Of a stretch of DNA of 64,000 nucleotides, positions 24,443 to 36,738 are shown one piece after another (within the stretch, counting starts at the first letter, position 1; each line of letters starts with the position of its first letter). This DNA is from Saxidomus purpurata. Its lineage: Eukaryota; Mollusca; Bivalvia; Venerida; Veneridae. Below the pieces are notes generated by a model, which was not told the DNA's origin, did not search any database, and was given only the letters and a program-made list of their open reading frames with translations. The position numbers were made by a program, and so were the translations under genes. The stretch lies in contig JAFMSR010000003.1 in assembly GCA_022818135.1 (NCBI GenBank), positions 33,651,997 through 33,715,996 of the forward strand, read 5' to 3'.

Positions 24443-24837
24443 AATTTTTTAAACATTTTTTTCTTCTGTCTTACTTATCAATTCAAGCTTTTTCACCTTT
24501 TTAAAAATGTGTTACGGCAAATAATCATTAAAATATTAACTCATATGAAACTAATAGGGATAATGGCTGATTTTAGATCTGGTTATTTGAGACAAAAATC
24601 ATCAGAGAGGTATGGATGCCCCATTAATATAATCTGCATTTTCTTTGAGTTTAGACCCCTTTTACTTTTTATTATTTTTTTAAATTTTGTAAACATATCT
24701 GGATCACTATCTTTTTGGCAGGCTGTTGTTAATGTTAATTTCTACAGTATATGAATAATTTTGCAAAATTATTTGAATGTTATAAATGGTTATGACAAAT
24801 TTTCTTTCTGGTATACCGTTCAGTTAGTTATTTACAA

Positions 24838-24861
24838 GAGGGGGGGGAGGGGGGAGGGGGT
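24838..24861 (+). repeat. G-rich tract
   Basis: Runs of G interrupted by single A residues, able in principle to form a G-quadruplex. Base calling in such tracts is error-prone. Confidence 0.7.
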
Positions 24862-25239
24862 ATAAAATTGCATATATCATTTTAAACAGACCGCAAATTT
24901 CTTTCAGAATTTGAATATGAATCATTGAAAGGATATAGTTTATGAAAATAACAATTGAAAAATTGACCGTTATGGGCTTAAGTTAACTTTTCATCATATC
25001 AAACTTGATATCAGATCTGCTCCGGATAGGTATTTGCTTAAGGCATAAGTTAGGATTGGTCTCCTTGAATTCTTTCAGAAACCATCACCAATTTCCAAAA
25101 TATTTACATGTCAGTTTTGTTTGTGGGTCCGCTTTGATACTTTGTATCACGGTTTTCCAGAGTCATTGTGATTTATAAGTGATGATGAGAGCAATTTACA
25201 GTCTGATATATTTATCACTGCGCACAGAAGGAGTTATAC

Positions 25240-26240
25240 AGGGTTCAGTTTAAAGACAGAAAACAGAAAGCAACCGAGTCTATTGCTGAGCTAGGACAGG
25301 ATCTAGGGCTCAACGCTAAACTATCCCATCTGCTTCTATTTCTATATACACTTAGACTAGTTTCGCGTTAACCCCTCGAGATGCTCTTATGAAATGTGTC
25401 TGAAGATAAAAACATGCTATACCTACCGATCTATATGATGCGGTTAGCCAATGCGGTTGGGTTGGAAGCCTTCCATCGGATTGAAAAGCTACAGCAAGGT
25501 ATTATTCGTAGTGCAACAAAAATATTATCAATCAAAAGAGATGGAAAACCTCCAGGAAGGAATTTCAGAACTACAGCAAACTACCGATGGTATAAATCAC
25601 TCAACAGCAAATTTCCACTGATTACCGTCCAGCACAGCGAGATTCCTACAGGGGTTTCTTCCAGCTTCAGGGTTGTTATGGCTATGGTAGAAACCCAAGA
25701 CCCAGCAAGCCACTCACAAGATCAGAAGAGGTAACACGAGGCTAAAGGTCGAAACATTTTATAGAGGAGCTATCAAAATTGGAACAAGGAAAGTTGAATA
25801 GAGGTTAATGCAAAGCAAAATACAGATACAAGTAATGATACGAAACAGTAGCACAGTGTGCATAAATCGGGTATTCTAATGTCAGGATTATATGCCACAG
25901 CCAAGATCAATACGTTGTTAGGAAATTGATAGGTAAATTGATAAAATGCTACAGGACGGAGTGATACAACCTTCAACAAGCCCCTGGTGAAGAAAAAGGA
26001 CGGAACGCATAGGTTTTACATTGACTAACTTCGTGTCAATCCAATCTTAGAATCGATTAGTGCTTAGACCAACTAGCTGGTTCTTCGTTGTTTTTCTGTC
26101 TTGATTGCAGATATTGACAAATGGAAGTTGCTGGTTGAGACAAACCAAAAGTAGCCTTTACGACCAGGCGCGGTTTGAGTTCCATTGACTTTTGGACTGT
26201 GTAACGCACCAGCCACATTTTAAATAACGTTTTTTTGGCT
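25240..26240 (+). pseudogene. Ty3/gypsy retrotransposon remnant (gag to RT)
   Basis: Plus-strand fragments in order: a gag-like KATESIAELGQDL near 25268, a knuckle-region-like GCYGYGRNPRP near 25670, an RT start MLQDGVIQPSTSPW followed by a KKKDGT motif near 25945-26005, and a palm segment with QMEV..DKPKVAFTTRRGL near 26115-26175. These are well-known Ty3/gypsy motifs, but they occur in different frames with stops, deletions and no LTRs recognised. The element is dead. Confidence 0.7.
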
Positions 26241-26419
26241 GGCCTGCACTGACAAATATGTTTGAAAATATTCATTTTGGCCCAGCTATAATCTTGAACA
26301 TCTTGCAATAATCATATGCAAGCTCAGTGTAGTGGATTTTATGTGTGTTACAACAGAAGTGGGTTAAATGTGTGTAAGAACTGTAGTGAAATGTATGAGT
26401 GTGCTCATCCGTAGTCAGC

Positions 26420-26820
26420 TTGTGTGTGTTCTTGGCCATGTGACTGATTTCGTGACACTATATGCAAATTCTCGTTTAGTGAAATCTTCATTTTTAGATA
26501 GCCTGGCGTGTAGAAAACTTCATTTCCTACCGTTTTATGTAATTATTTTGCTTATACCAGCGTTAGAAATACATTTAAGACATATGGTAGGAAAACGTAG
26601 TGGGGTTCAGTAGTTGGCATGTATACCACACACCTTCATGAAAATAATTCCACAACCGAAACCAGACATAATTCGAAACCATAGATGGAAATATATTCAA
26701 ACTGGATTTAGAAGATGTAAATTGTCCTATACTTATTACTCTCTACAATGCTGCTAAAGTATGGTGGCGTATTTCTGCATACACTTAGCCAGATAATTAT
26801 CATGAACATTTTGTTGTATA
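26420..26820. repeat. Duplicated block E (partner 49670-50127)
   Basis: Near-continuous similarity including CTTCATTTCCTACCGTTTTATG, AGTAGTTGGCATGTATA and AGCCAGATAATTATCATGAA (pieces of longer matches). The partner carries an expanded CA/CG microsatellite at the equivalent position. Confidence 0.8.
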
Positions 26821-27269
26821 CACCTAGAAAAAGGTTAAGCACCCCCTGGAAGTTATAGAGTGACTCAAAAAATTGTATCATGAAATCACCTTCAAATAAA
26901 AGAAGGAAAAAATGTTGTAAATCATGTCAGCAACCCTCTGCTCTGCACGAACTGCAAACCGTTTTGCACTGCAAGTAAAAGTAAATTATCTTTCAAAATA
27001 TCCGAGGTTCATCTGAAGCAGAATAGTCAGGGTCAGGGTGGTCGCCCAGGCACAGTAAAGGTTTACTCTGCTACTGAACGTATAAAGTACCGATGTCATC
27101 TGAAGACTCAAAATTGCATTTTTTACTCTAATTCGCCACCTAAAATCTTCCTATGACCTCTACAATTCCATACTTAAATATGTTTTTGATTTCGAATAAA
27201 ACGGCACCCGTTTATTGTTCAACAATATCACCCGGAAAGCCTAACATAATCTTACAGTTTTGCCGTATT

Positions 27270-29965
27270 CTGGCAGTTTTAAAGATTATGGAGGTATTAG
27301 AAAGGTTAAGTTTTCTCAAACCTAATCGTCTACTAGTATTACTTAATCCTGGTGTAAAACAATACTGTTCTTCGTGTCCTTTAAATAAATCATGAATCAC
27401 AACTGACAAAGAAAGACAAATAAAGTTAAAGGATATATATGAAGAAGATAACACTTACCAATCCAAATGCAGAAATGGAAAGGAAAGACGTCAAGCAATA
27501 CTAGCAGTAATTATTTAATAAAATGCAATAAATATTTTAGTACATGTATGAGGGTTATACTAAGGTGTAAGTAAGGAATGACTAACGTTTATGAATGGGT
27601 CTTATATTTGGAGAGCTCTCTTATTCAATTAATGCGATCAAAGATTGAATTAAAGCACGCACTAAAGGAATCAATGGCCTTTACAGTTAAGTTAATGGTA
27701 TTGAAAAATCATTTGTAGCGCGGTTAAATTCAACTGTTTCGAAAAATATTAATCAAAGATATATCTAGAGGAAAACGAAAATGGAGATTGAATTGATTCC
27801 TTATCCATGCATACATGAAAATTCTGACGGGCAGTACAGGTTTTTTTACTAAATATTTGCATCACCGATTGTTTAGAGGCGAACCGTTAGTAAAGCATGA
27901 TGCTTCTCTTAAAGGCATGAACCAATGTTAAATCTGAGGGTGAAAAGTTAAAAACACTAGAGGAACAGTGAGAACATATAGACATGAGTTAACTCGGAAG
28001 CTACATGAATCCAAACATCCCAAGAAAGCTAAGGATAGCAAGCAACCAATACCAACTGGAACTACAATTACCACATCAGATAATAATGTTCTTTGAACTG
28101 AAGTGTGCGCTTCTGTGCAAAAAACATAACCGGGGCTTCCTACAAAAACAAAGTCCACGCCCTAATGCCAAGTAATTGTTAAACGTTATTATGAGATTAA
28201 AATTCATAGGAAATTGTGTAAAAAAATCGGTATATCAAACCCTTGTGTGTATTTTAAGGGGAGCGGTGGTGTAGAGGTTTAGGTGTGTGCCGCTAATCCC
28301 GTAGGTTGCGTGTTCGAGCCCCACCAAGGTCATGACCGTACCTCCTCATATGACACCAGTACTGGTTTTTCCAGGAAGCGGACTCGAGAGTGACCCGATA
28401 AGCTCAATGCTGAAATCGAGCACAATCGAGCTGAAATCAATTAATATAAACTTGTATGTGTCGTACACGACTTGTAGCTATAAGACAGATCCCGTTTTAG
28501 TAACGAATCAAATAGCGTGCTGTTAGTACCATGAGGGTAAGGCTCTGGCATGGGAAACTTTTAGTTTCATTTGTATCAGAACCTACATGAGTAGCCCGTG
28601 ATGCATTTTATTTCTAAAGAAATGAGCATGATAAGGTTACCGATCGGACAAAATGGTAAAATTGTTCCAATGGTTTTAACACAGCAATGTAATTTTAAAA
28701 TACTAGAGGAACATCAGGAACATACAGAAAATCTATAAAATTACACTGACTGCAAAGTTATTGATCGATTTTATAAATTGTGCCAGTAGATGTTAGGCAA
28801 GAACAAAAAGAATATTACATCATGATTTATATGTGAGTTGCATGGCTTAGACTGTCTTAATTAGTGCTGATTCTTATAAATTATTAAATCTACTCCCAGT
28901 CTGGCTGATGATATTGCATATGCATGTATTGATAATTTGATTAAGAAAACCATTAGCTTGTTTGCCTGGCTTAGTTGTTACTTAAGGCAGATAATTGTTA
29001 CATGTTAAGATATTTAATCAGTTTGGCAATGATAGTTTTAGAAACAAGAATACTTTATACGTTTATGCTAGAAATAGTACAAAATGTAACTACAGGGGGA
29101 TGTGAGTACTCGCTGAGCAGAAATTGGTATTATGAAATTTAAAATAAGTGTATGTTCAGTCGCGGGTACTTCACAGTGAAGTTTAGAAGACGTATACTAT
29201 GATTAATCATTCTTTCTTTTCTATGCATTATGAACCCCACCTTTATGCTCGACGACATACAAAGACAAACCCACAATGTGATGATTCGACCATACCATTT
29301 GCAGGCGTGCCATATAAAGTAACGGTATAATTTAAGATAACTAGTCATCCCACACATCGAACGCCACAGCTGTCTTATGTTGTCATATTTCTTTTTGTCT
29401 TGTCAACACCGCGTCTTATTATGTCAAATTGTTGCGTGAGTGTGTCAGGAAGACGTTTCATCATGTCCACTAATCATGTGAGCTTGTCTATTCATTGTGT
29501 GATTATGTCAAATGACAAGTGTTGACTTTTCCACTATGCGTCTATTTATCATATTGCATATCAGTTTAGTACATTAAACCATTTGGAAAGTAGGCAAACG
29601 AATCGTTAACACAAATGAATGGGCTTAATCTCAAAACAAGGTTTGTTTCCAAAGAAAAAATCGACGAATTTTTCGATTTACGAATTTTTCAATTTATGGA
29701 GAAACATTTGTTAATCGTATGACATTATTCGTAGATGGAGATTGTGTAGAATCTACCAACTGTACAACAATGTCGGTAACCTGAGTCGGCAACCTCCGAA
29801 GACAACGGCAACCTATTTGTTGATTTGATACAACGGGGCGCATGGTTTAGCTGATCTGATACAACTAGGCGCATGGTGTACCGTTCACTAAATATGGTAA
29901 TTCTTTGTTGCATGTTGGAAGTGAAATGAAGAAAACAATACAACACAATCGAATGAAGGAAACAA
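27270..29965. repeat. Duplicated block C (partner 59755-63340)
   Basis: Collinear with block D: AAAGGTTAAGTTTT..CAAACCTAATCG at the left edge, TACTCCCAGTCTGGCTGATG in the middle, and GGCGCATGGT..CCGT near the right edge. Block C alone carries the SINE at 28258-28478. Block D alone carries about 590 bp at 61310-61905. Short frames at the left edge (27280-27530) are partly conserved in D (59760-59917), but no family was recognised. Confidence 0.8.
28258..28478 (+). mobile_element. tRNA-derived SINE inserted in block C
   Basis: The head has GGTGGTGTAGAGGTTTAGG as an A-box region and GTGTTCGAGCCCC as a B box, and the body ends near ACTTGTATGTGTCG. Block D lacks this insertion at the matching place (about 60660-60690). 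A 5'-truncated copy of the same body lies at 59338-59480. Confidence 0.75.
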
Positions 29966-31875
29966 TGCAACTTATTGGCTTTTACTTGAAATGTATCTGT
30001 AAAACGTTTTATTGCTATACAATGAATATAACATAAATATTTGAAATTGAATAAGGTGGCGTTAGAAGTTTCGTTAAATGTAGTAGTTTCGGTACATGTC
30101 ATGATCACCGAACAGTAGCGATGGGAATCATAGAATAACAATGAATTAATATTTTGTTAAGTATTTGGATAATAAAGATGTAAGGTTTATATTTAGGGTG
30201 AGTGAACGTATTCTGTGATGAAACTAATTGAAAAAATCATGGTAAGATAGCGGTTTATCACATGAAGTAGATGTTTCTAAACATCTTCCTTAACCCAACG
30301 AAATATACTACTGAAGAGGCATCTGTCAAAATGTGGTAAAACCAACCGGCTTAATGAGCTTCATGATCCTAGGCCCAATTGACCAGGAACCATTTTGTAT
30401 ACTGACAGCACACGGAGATGTGAAAAAACAATGTACTGCAATGTTTTTGATGCAGGGGGTTGGGGAGGTATTTATTTGTGAACATTTATTAATAAATGAT
30501 AATTCCAGCAGAGTTCAGCAACAAACCCTAGCTGGAGGGATTTCCTGACACATAAATACAACAGCATGCATACTGACTTACAAGCAGCAGTTAAATTATT
30601 CTTGCTTTGACAAAATTACATAGCACCAATGTTGTTGTTTTTAGATTTAAAACTGTGGATTATTATTTTTAATTTTCACTGTTTTTGCTGATTGCGTATT
30701 AGTCCGCGATTCATAGTGTGACGAAGTGCAGATTTGTTTATTTAACAAATGTTTCAATCTAATAAAACACCGGTATCGGTCAAACATGCCGTCGGGTAAA
30801 GTAGATCTAGTATGTTACCATGACGTTTTAAAATGTATCATCACACAAAAGTATGTTTTTAAATGGAAGTCTCACAGTATAGTCACTGAACAATAAACAA
30901 TATATTAACTCGATTGCTGAGTGTAGTGTGAAAATATAAATTTTCTTTTACATAGAATTTGTAATATGTGAAACTGTTTTGCTCATATTCAAACAAACTA
31001 GGAAGCTGTCACTCAAGTAAACTTTAATAAAAATGAACGCGGATTTGGCTATGACTTACTTTAACTGTTCTAAGGCCCGCAGTAATACTTTCTTGTTATA
31101 ATTCTAGATTTGTTCGCTATCGATAAAAGGGCAGAGCTAAAGCCACAAGGTGTGCCTCCCCAATTGCTTGGAATTTTCTTTCCGGTGATATAGGAAAACT
31201 GGCGAAGATGCAATCGGACATACATGACAAGTCTTTTTGGACAGTCTTTCACGCAAGGTATTTTTGCACAATCAACCATCGTGTTTAAGACAAATCTGGC
31301 TTTTCTAACGGATGGAAACCACCATTTCTTTGGAATATTTTGGATTTAATTGTACAATAATTCTAGTGTGTCTTTCGCAACGTGCAATTCCGACTATGGT
31401 GATATATATGATGATATATATGATAGATGATACATATATTAAAGTGGCAGAGAGAATAATTATAAATATATAATGCCAAAATATGTTTTGCAATTAATAT
31501 GTTCTATGAAATTATTTATTTTCTAGTCGACCATTTAATTCGTTTTCCTATGTTATCTTGGTGTTTTAGCTGGCGGGATCTATTTTCCAGACAAGCTGTG
31601 ACCTTCTCACGACCATGTATCCTATCAGAAATCAAAGTAACCGCAGAGCTAGACACAAAATTGTAACTAGGCATAATGTCAGAGAAAACAGTTCATGAAA
31701 TGAAAATCTGTCCTTTTATTCGAGTGCGAAATTAATAGCGTTAATGAGACAACAGTAACCGCGACAATCAGCACTTGAAAATAAAAACATTTGTCACAAA
31801 ATGTCAGGAAATGACAAGAATGTGAAATCCTGGAATATTTCTGTCGCATTGTATAACTATATTATATGAACACGT

Positions 31876-31881
31876 TTTATT
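31876..31881 (-). terminator. Candidate polyadenylation signal, TIMP copy 2
   Basis: AATAAA on the minus strand about 126 nt after the stop codon, conserved with block A. Confidence 0.5.
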
Positions 31882-32006
31882 TCATCAAAACCCAAACAGT
31901 ATAATCTTGTATGTCAAGATTACAAATATTTAGAATGAAAGAAGAGTACAACATAGTATAAATCTGTTTCGTTTCAACTTCAGTCTATGGATGAGATGAA
32001 ATGAAG

Positions 32007-35000
32007 TTATCTTTGACTTTTGCGGGCTTTTCCAGAAAAGAAAGACTCTATACCCCTCTTCAACCCCCTTTGATTTACTTGAGATAGAAACGCTCTGAAC
32101 TTTTCCGTCTTTCCCTTGGTTCTTGTTGCCTGAACGGCTAGGCCCTTGGCTTTCTGATCATGTTTACCACTGCTTCTTATCTGAAAAATAAGTGTACATC
32201 TAAGTGACGGTATCTTTACAGTTAAAATAAACTTTCACAAGCGCCTTTTCTCAATACATTGTACCGAATGTTGTTTTGAAAAGCATTTATCATATTCCGT
32301 GCATTCCGTGGAATTTTGACTGTTCTTTTGTCTCCTCACATTACTGATATTACAGGCGGTATCGCCTGTAATATCAGTAATGTGAGGAGACAGTGAGGGA
32401 AGTATTGTAAATTTTACTTCGATTTGTTTAAAGCACGTGACTTCATCCATGAATATGCCAATCCAAGCATATAAATGCGTATGTTGTGTGAAAATTAAAT
32501 GGGAGGGAATTTCAGCAGCCAAAAAGTAGTTCCGGACATCTAGGGTATAACAATGTATACATTATGAACATTAGTTTAGATGCTTCGTATGGCCTTTATG
32601 GTTAGATTCCTACGCATCTAAGCTGCACACAGTGATATACTAACCGGTATATCATTCAAAAGTAAAATGTATTTTCTAATCATCTTTGAAGTTAATAGTC
32701 ACCGCATAGCAATGTGTCGGGCACAACACCGAACACCCCAGATTCAATACAATACTACTTTATTTAGCCATAGTTACATTTGTAACAACAGACTCAGAAA
32801 AAAACAACATATTCAAGTACACATTGTTCGGTTAACCTCATATCTATACAATACTTGAAACACTAAACGCATTGTTAGCGGGGTCAGTGCAGTTGATATT
32901 TCATTGACCTGAACATGCTGTTGTTGAGGAAAATTTATGGCTATATTCAGAAACGTTCTTAGACTCAACCTCAACTAAGGAAGGGATTGTTAAGCAGATC
33001 TGATATTGGCCAGTAAATAAGTAAAGAAGTAAATACACAACATCAAATTAACGTTAATTAACCATTTGACCCATGGACGTCAAGTAACCTACTTGGTGGA
33101 GGTCGAGTCGGGGAAAGGTTCTTAATATAGCTTTAAGCCTTCTAGAATGAAAAGTGTGAAATGCTTGTTTATTATTACTATGGGATTGCATACATAAAGT
33201 TTTTGTCACGATGCATATTAATTTTTCAATACAATCGAGATAAATGTGCTAGGATTTTCTAACGTTACATACTGTGTTCTGTTAAGAAGCTGGTTCTATT
33301 TAATTACATTTTTTTCTACCCACATGATTTCCTAAAATTCATATGAAGTCATTAACTTCATAAAGTGAGTTCTTCTCTTGAGGAATCCGAGGTCATTTGA
33401 ATTGCAGATCCGCAATTATTGACAGCAACACTATCTTTGAATTAAGTCTGTTAAAATCATATCTCATTGATATTTAAGTTAAGTACAATAAAATCATACC
33501 ATGTAAATTAGTTTTATATATCTAGAGTGTTTTCTCATAGTGCTGCACCTTGCCCTTTTTATCCCCCTTAAAGGACCTCCCTGCTGCCCTTATGTTCTAT
33601 ACCATAAATTAGTTTTCCACATATTTCAAGTACAGCTTTTGCACCATTTATTTATTATATTGGAAATGTTCTGATTTTGAACTGCTGAACTTCCTGAAAC
33701 AAGCAAAAGGTGCACCATCCCAAACTAATAAATGAACTTCCTGTCCCTTTTTTTGGGGGGGGGGGGCACCCTGCTATTTTATTGTCTATATATGACACCA
33801 TAAATATTCATTGGAATGCAAAGTTTATCTCATAAATGAATGATGGGAACACAGACAATATGTTATAAATATTCAATATGCAATTCAGTTTGTGATAACT
33901 GTACCTTGCCAAAGTTAGAGGTATCAGTTGAGTAGCTACAATCTACACTATTCACTAATTCTTCAGCCTCTTCGAATTGCGAATCCCGTGATTCATCTCC
34001 GGTCACATATTGGTGTAGGTCACACAAAAACATATCTGAATGAAAAATAATTCTAAAGTTAATAGAAATATTCCGACATAATAATTGACACTTTTCTTGA
34101 TAACTATCTGGATAAGTGTATGCAGACAAATGTCACCATAGTTATGCATTCTTTCTGTCATTTCATTGGCGGTTGAAAGGTTACCAACTTCCGGTCAAAG
34201 CGAGCTAAATACGCGCCTGCGCCGAAATTATTTGGTCGAGAAGCTGAATGACAGTCAGTATACATAATAAAACACTAGTTACTCTTAAATATACATATGT
34301 ATATTATTGTCTACAAAAATGCCTATGTTCCAAAGCTTGATTTACAGTTTGACATACTTTTAGCATTCTGGAGCAGCGCAGATTGCTCTGAAACGTCACA
34401 TCCTACCGTCGGATACTGAAAAATGATTTCACGTACCTAACATCTTCTCCCCAGTGTAAAGATCATCGGTTATAGGTCCCGCCAGGATGTAGGTAGCATT
34501 CACCTGAAGCAGCAGTCCACACAATGGGTCTGGTCCGTATGACTTTAGAACTTTTGGAACAGATTCGGCGTCAGCGCCATCAGGCCTACAAGATGAGATA
34601 GCAGCACAATCAAAGATTACAGGGCATCATTATTATCATTATTATGAAAATAAAAGTTTTTGTGCACATTTTCTTGTTTCAGGGTTTGTTTCAAAATTTT
34701 CAAACCATTAGAATTTATTTGAAAGATCGTGTATATCCTTGAAGTTGATAAACTTACAAACACTTGGGTTTCAAGGCAACTGGTTTTTGAAATGCATTTC
34801 GACCGAGATATAATCTACAACACCCGAATGTTTTCATTCAATTGGCAGTATATAGTATACATCAATGGCGCCATTTTTCTTTGGTCTCATAAATAATACA
34901 GTCTTTATTTTCCAATTGCAAATATCTTTGTGTACAACACCATTTGATACTTATTTATGACAACATAAACCTGTTATCAGCGATGATAGTCACCCCACTA

Positions 35001-35226
35001 TGACTTACGTAAACACGTTGTGTATGTTCAATTCATATCGCACATCGAAATATTCGCTGTTGCTATACGGGTATGTGATGTGTTCAGCCAGAACCGTTGC
35101 ATTGATAGCCAAATCAGACTCACATATGCCTTCGTAGGGATCTGGCTGAGGGCACGAGCAGGAATCAACAATGACCACATGATGCGACACAATAGCAAAG
35201 AAAATATGTAAAAGGAGGTAACCCAT
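32007..35226 (-). CDS. Tissue inhibitor of metalloproteinases (TIMP), copy 2, four coding exons
   Basis: Exons in transcript order are 35009-35226, 34437-34585, 33905-34035 and 32007-32180. Splice phases match those of copy 1, and the total is 672 nt, or 223 residues. All six N-TIMP cysteines, the CSC mature N-terminus and the YILAG and LCDLHQYV motifs are kept. Relative to copy 1 the signal peptide lacks two residues (6-bp deletion), and about 46 of 222 aligned residues differ. Differences cluster in exon 2 and in the inhibitory ridge: mature position 4 is Pro instead of Ala, and the residues before Cys71-73 are DPL instead of GSM. No stop or frameshift is seen, so both paralogues look functional. 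The basic C-terminal tail is retained. An upstream in-frame ATG in the genomic frame (at 35313) lies before the splice acceptor and is probably intronic. Confidence 0.9.
32329..32392. repeat. Perfect 30-bp-arm palindrome, present only in block B
   Basis: Left arm 32329-32358 and right arm 32363-32392 are exact reverse complements around a GTAT spacer. Block A at 14590-14630 has only the left arm, followed by GATACCGGAAGT. The right arm is therefore a fold-back copy made after duplication. Confidence 0.9.
33755..33766 (+). repeat. Poly-G run (12 G)
   Basis: A G homopolymer in TIMP copy 2 intron 3. Block A has only TTTTGGGGGCACC at this place. Length is uncertain in any sequencing method. Confidence 0.7.
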
Positions 35227-35339
35227 TTCTGAAAAATAAAAAAAATGTTTGATAAGTTTGGTTATGGTCGTATTTTCTGGTGATATTTCGTTATTATGTT
35301 GGTTCACTGACATTCATCCAGTTAAAATAAAACAATACC

Positions 35340-36068
35340 TCTTCAGAGCAAAGCTTAGGGCCCAAACAAAGAACCGCCTGAAGAAGGAGCTTTGTCCATA
35401 AATTCAAGAAGCTGACAAAAGCAGCAAGCGCTGCCTTTTTTTGACCACTAACTACTCCTCTAGACCAATCGGAGTTATGGAGATATAGCCTGGCAAACAT
35501 CAGTATCTGCACTAAAGTACCTGGTTTCCAATCGGACGTGGAAGATGAAAATATAAAAAATATCCATGACACAAGTCATGATCTCAGAAGAGTATCCATC
35601 AGACAGTCAGCCATGAGTTCACAGACGGCTCTGCTACAGCTGCTGGATAGTGGTGCTGGTATTTTCACCATGCACTCGACTGGTGGTTCAGAGGCAACAA
35701 TCATACAAACAGGCAAGCACGGTACCAACTACAAAGCAAGGGTAGAAGCCATCATACAGACATTGACAATTATTGAAGAGTCAAAAGAGGACTGTCAATG
35801 GGTGGTCATTCTAACAGATGCTCTATCAGTGCCGGAAACATTGGCTAATGTCAAATTGTCATCCCTTGCCAAAGTTCTTAACATGCTTAACGAGAAGCGA
35901 AAAATGTCTTTAAATGGATATCAGCACACTGAGATGTTCATGGTAATGATATGGCAGACCATTTGGCAAAACAAGGAGCAGGAGGCGACCAGCCATTCAA
36001 CAAGGTCACTTGTGGTTAAGACTCAATTACAAGAACGAAGACACAGAAAGATGACTGCTATGTACTAG
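35340..36068 (+). pseudogene. Non-LTR retrotransposon RT-end/RNase H remnant, copy B
   Basis: Plus-strand pieces of an RT connection region are followed by an RNase H-like core: TDGSA near 35620, SGAGIFTMHSTGG, TGKHGTNYKARVEAI and LTDALSV, then a frameshifted WYGRPFGK-type segment near 35945. The order fits the RNase H domain found in some LINE ORF2 proteins. Stops and frame changes make it non-functional. One continuous frame of 176 codons (35538-36068) survives by chance across part of it. Confidence 0.7.
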
Positions 36069-36150
36069 ACAAATGAAAACAAGTGATTTTATTCAGGCTT
36101 CGTACAGGACATAAAAGGTTCAAGGCTCATATGTATGAAATCTTTAAGCT

Positions 36151-36240
36151 AACGATCTACCAAGCGATATATTATGTCGAACTAACGATCTACAATGCTA
36201 CAGATAATGTCGAACTAACATGCTACAGATATGTTGAAAA
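36151..36240. repeat. 33-bp minisatellite, 2 full units plus a deleted third
   Basis: Units start at 36151 and 36184; a third from 36217 lacks about 10 bp in its first part. It is the short counterpart of the six-unit array at 19065-19253. Confidence 0.8.
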
Positions 36241-36738
36241 GTCAAAAACCGATAATTTTCCATACAAAATAGCGTTACATTATCAGAAAATTATTTTAAT
36301 TCAGTAATAGCGATATGGTCAGGCCAATATTAGAACTGAACGTGCATATGAATGCGGCTGGTTGATTTAAGGTAGACTCAAATTTAAAGAAACAGCAGCA
36401 GGCTTACAGGCCAAATTAAAAAAAAAATAATTCTGCAGTCTGAACATTGGCAAACTGATTGCATTTGAAGTTTAACTGCAAAGACTTGCAAAATACTATG
36501 TTCTCCTGCAACGATTAGAAAAATAATTACTAGGGTACACTAGTGATTGAGTGATCTTAATGCTGTAACATGCAAATGCATAAAGGCAATACAATCATCA
36601 TTGAATATACTTGTAATTTGACACTCCTTCAAAAATGCATATATAGTACTTTTGTACAAAACAGGAAAGCATTTGATAGAAGTTGTGAAAAAGACTAAAA
36701 GTGTATCGTTTAATTTCAATACAACTCATACCATTTAA

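Larger units (their letters stand above)
23920..24575 (+). repeat. Composite interspersed repeat with internal tRNA-like module
   Basis: 23920-24065 matches 48020-48160 in the same orientation, while 24080-24575 matches 48850-49300 in reverse. Conserved marks are CCATAAATAGT(T)AAGAATACAGG, GTAGACACAGTCT and ACGGCAAATAATC. A tRNA-like sequence sits in the middle of the second part in both copies. Confidence 0.65.

Noticed and set aside
27280..27530. Signal-peptide-like exon on the minus strand ending at GTAAGT
   Set aside because: LLLVLLDVFPF is conserved with block D and followed by a donor, but a stop codon precedes it in frame and no ATG is present.
29725..30141. 138-codon minus-strand frame
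   Set aside because: It spans the edge of duplicated block C, is not conserved in block D, and has no motif.
35294..35572. Minus-strand frame upstream of TIMP copy 2
   Set aside because: Antisense of the retrotransposon remnant. The block A counterpart (18537-18725) is open by the same chance.
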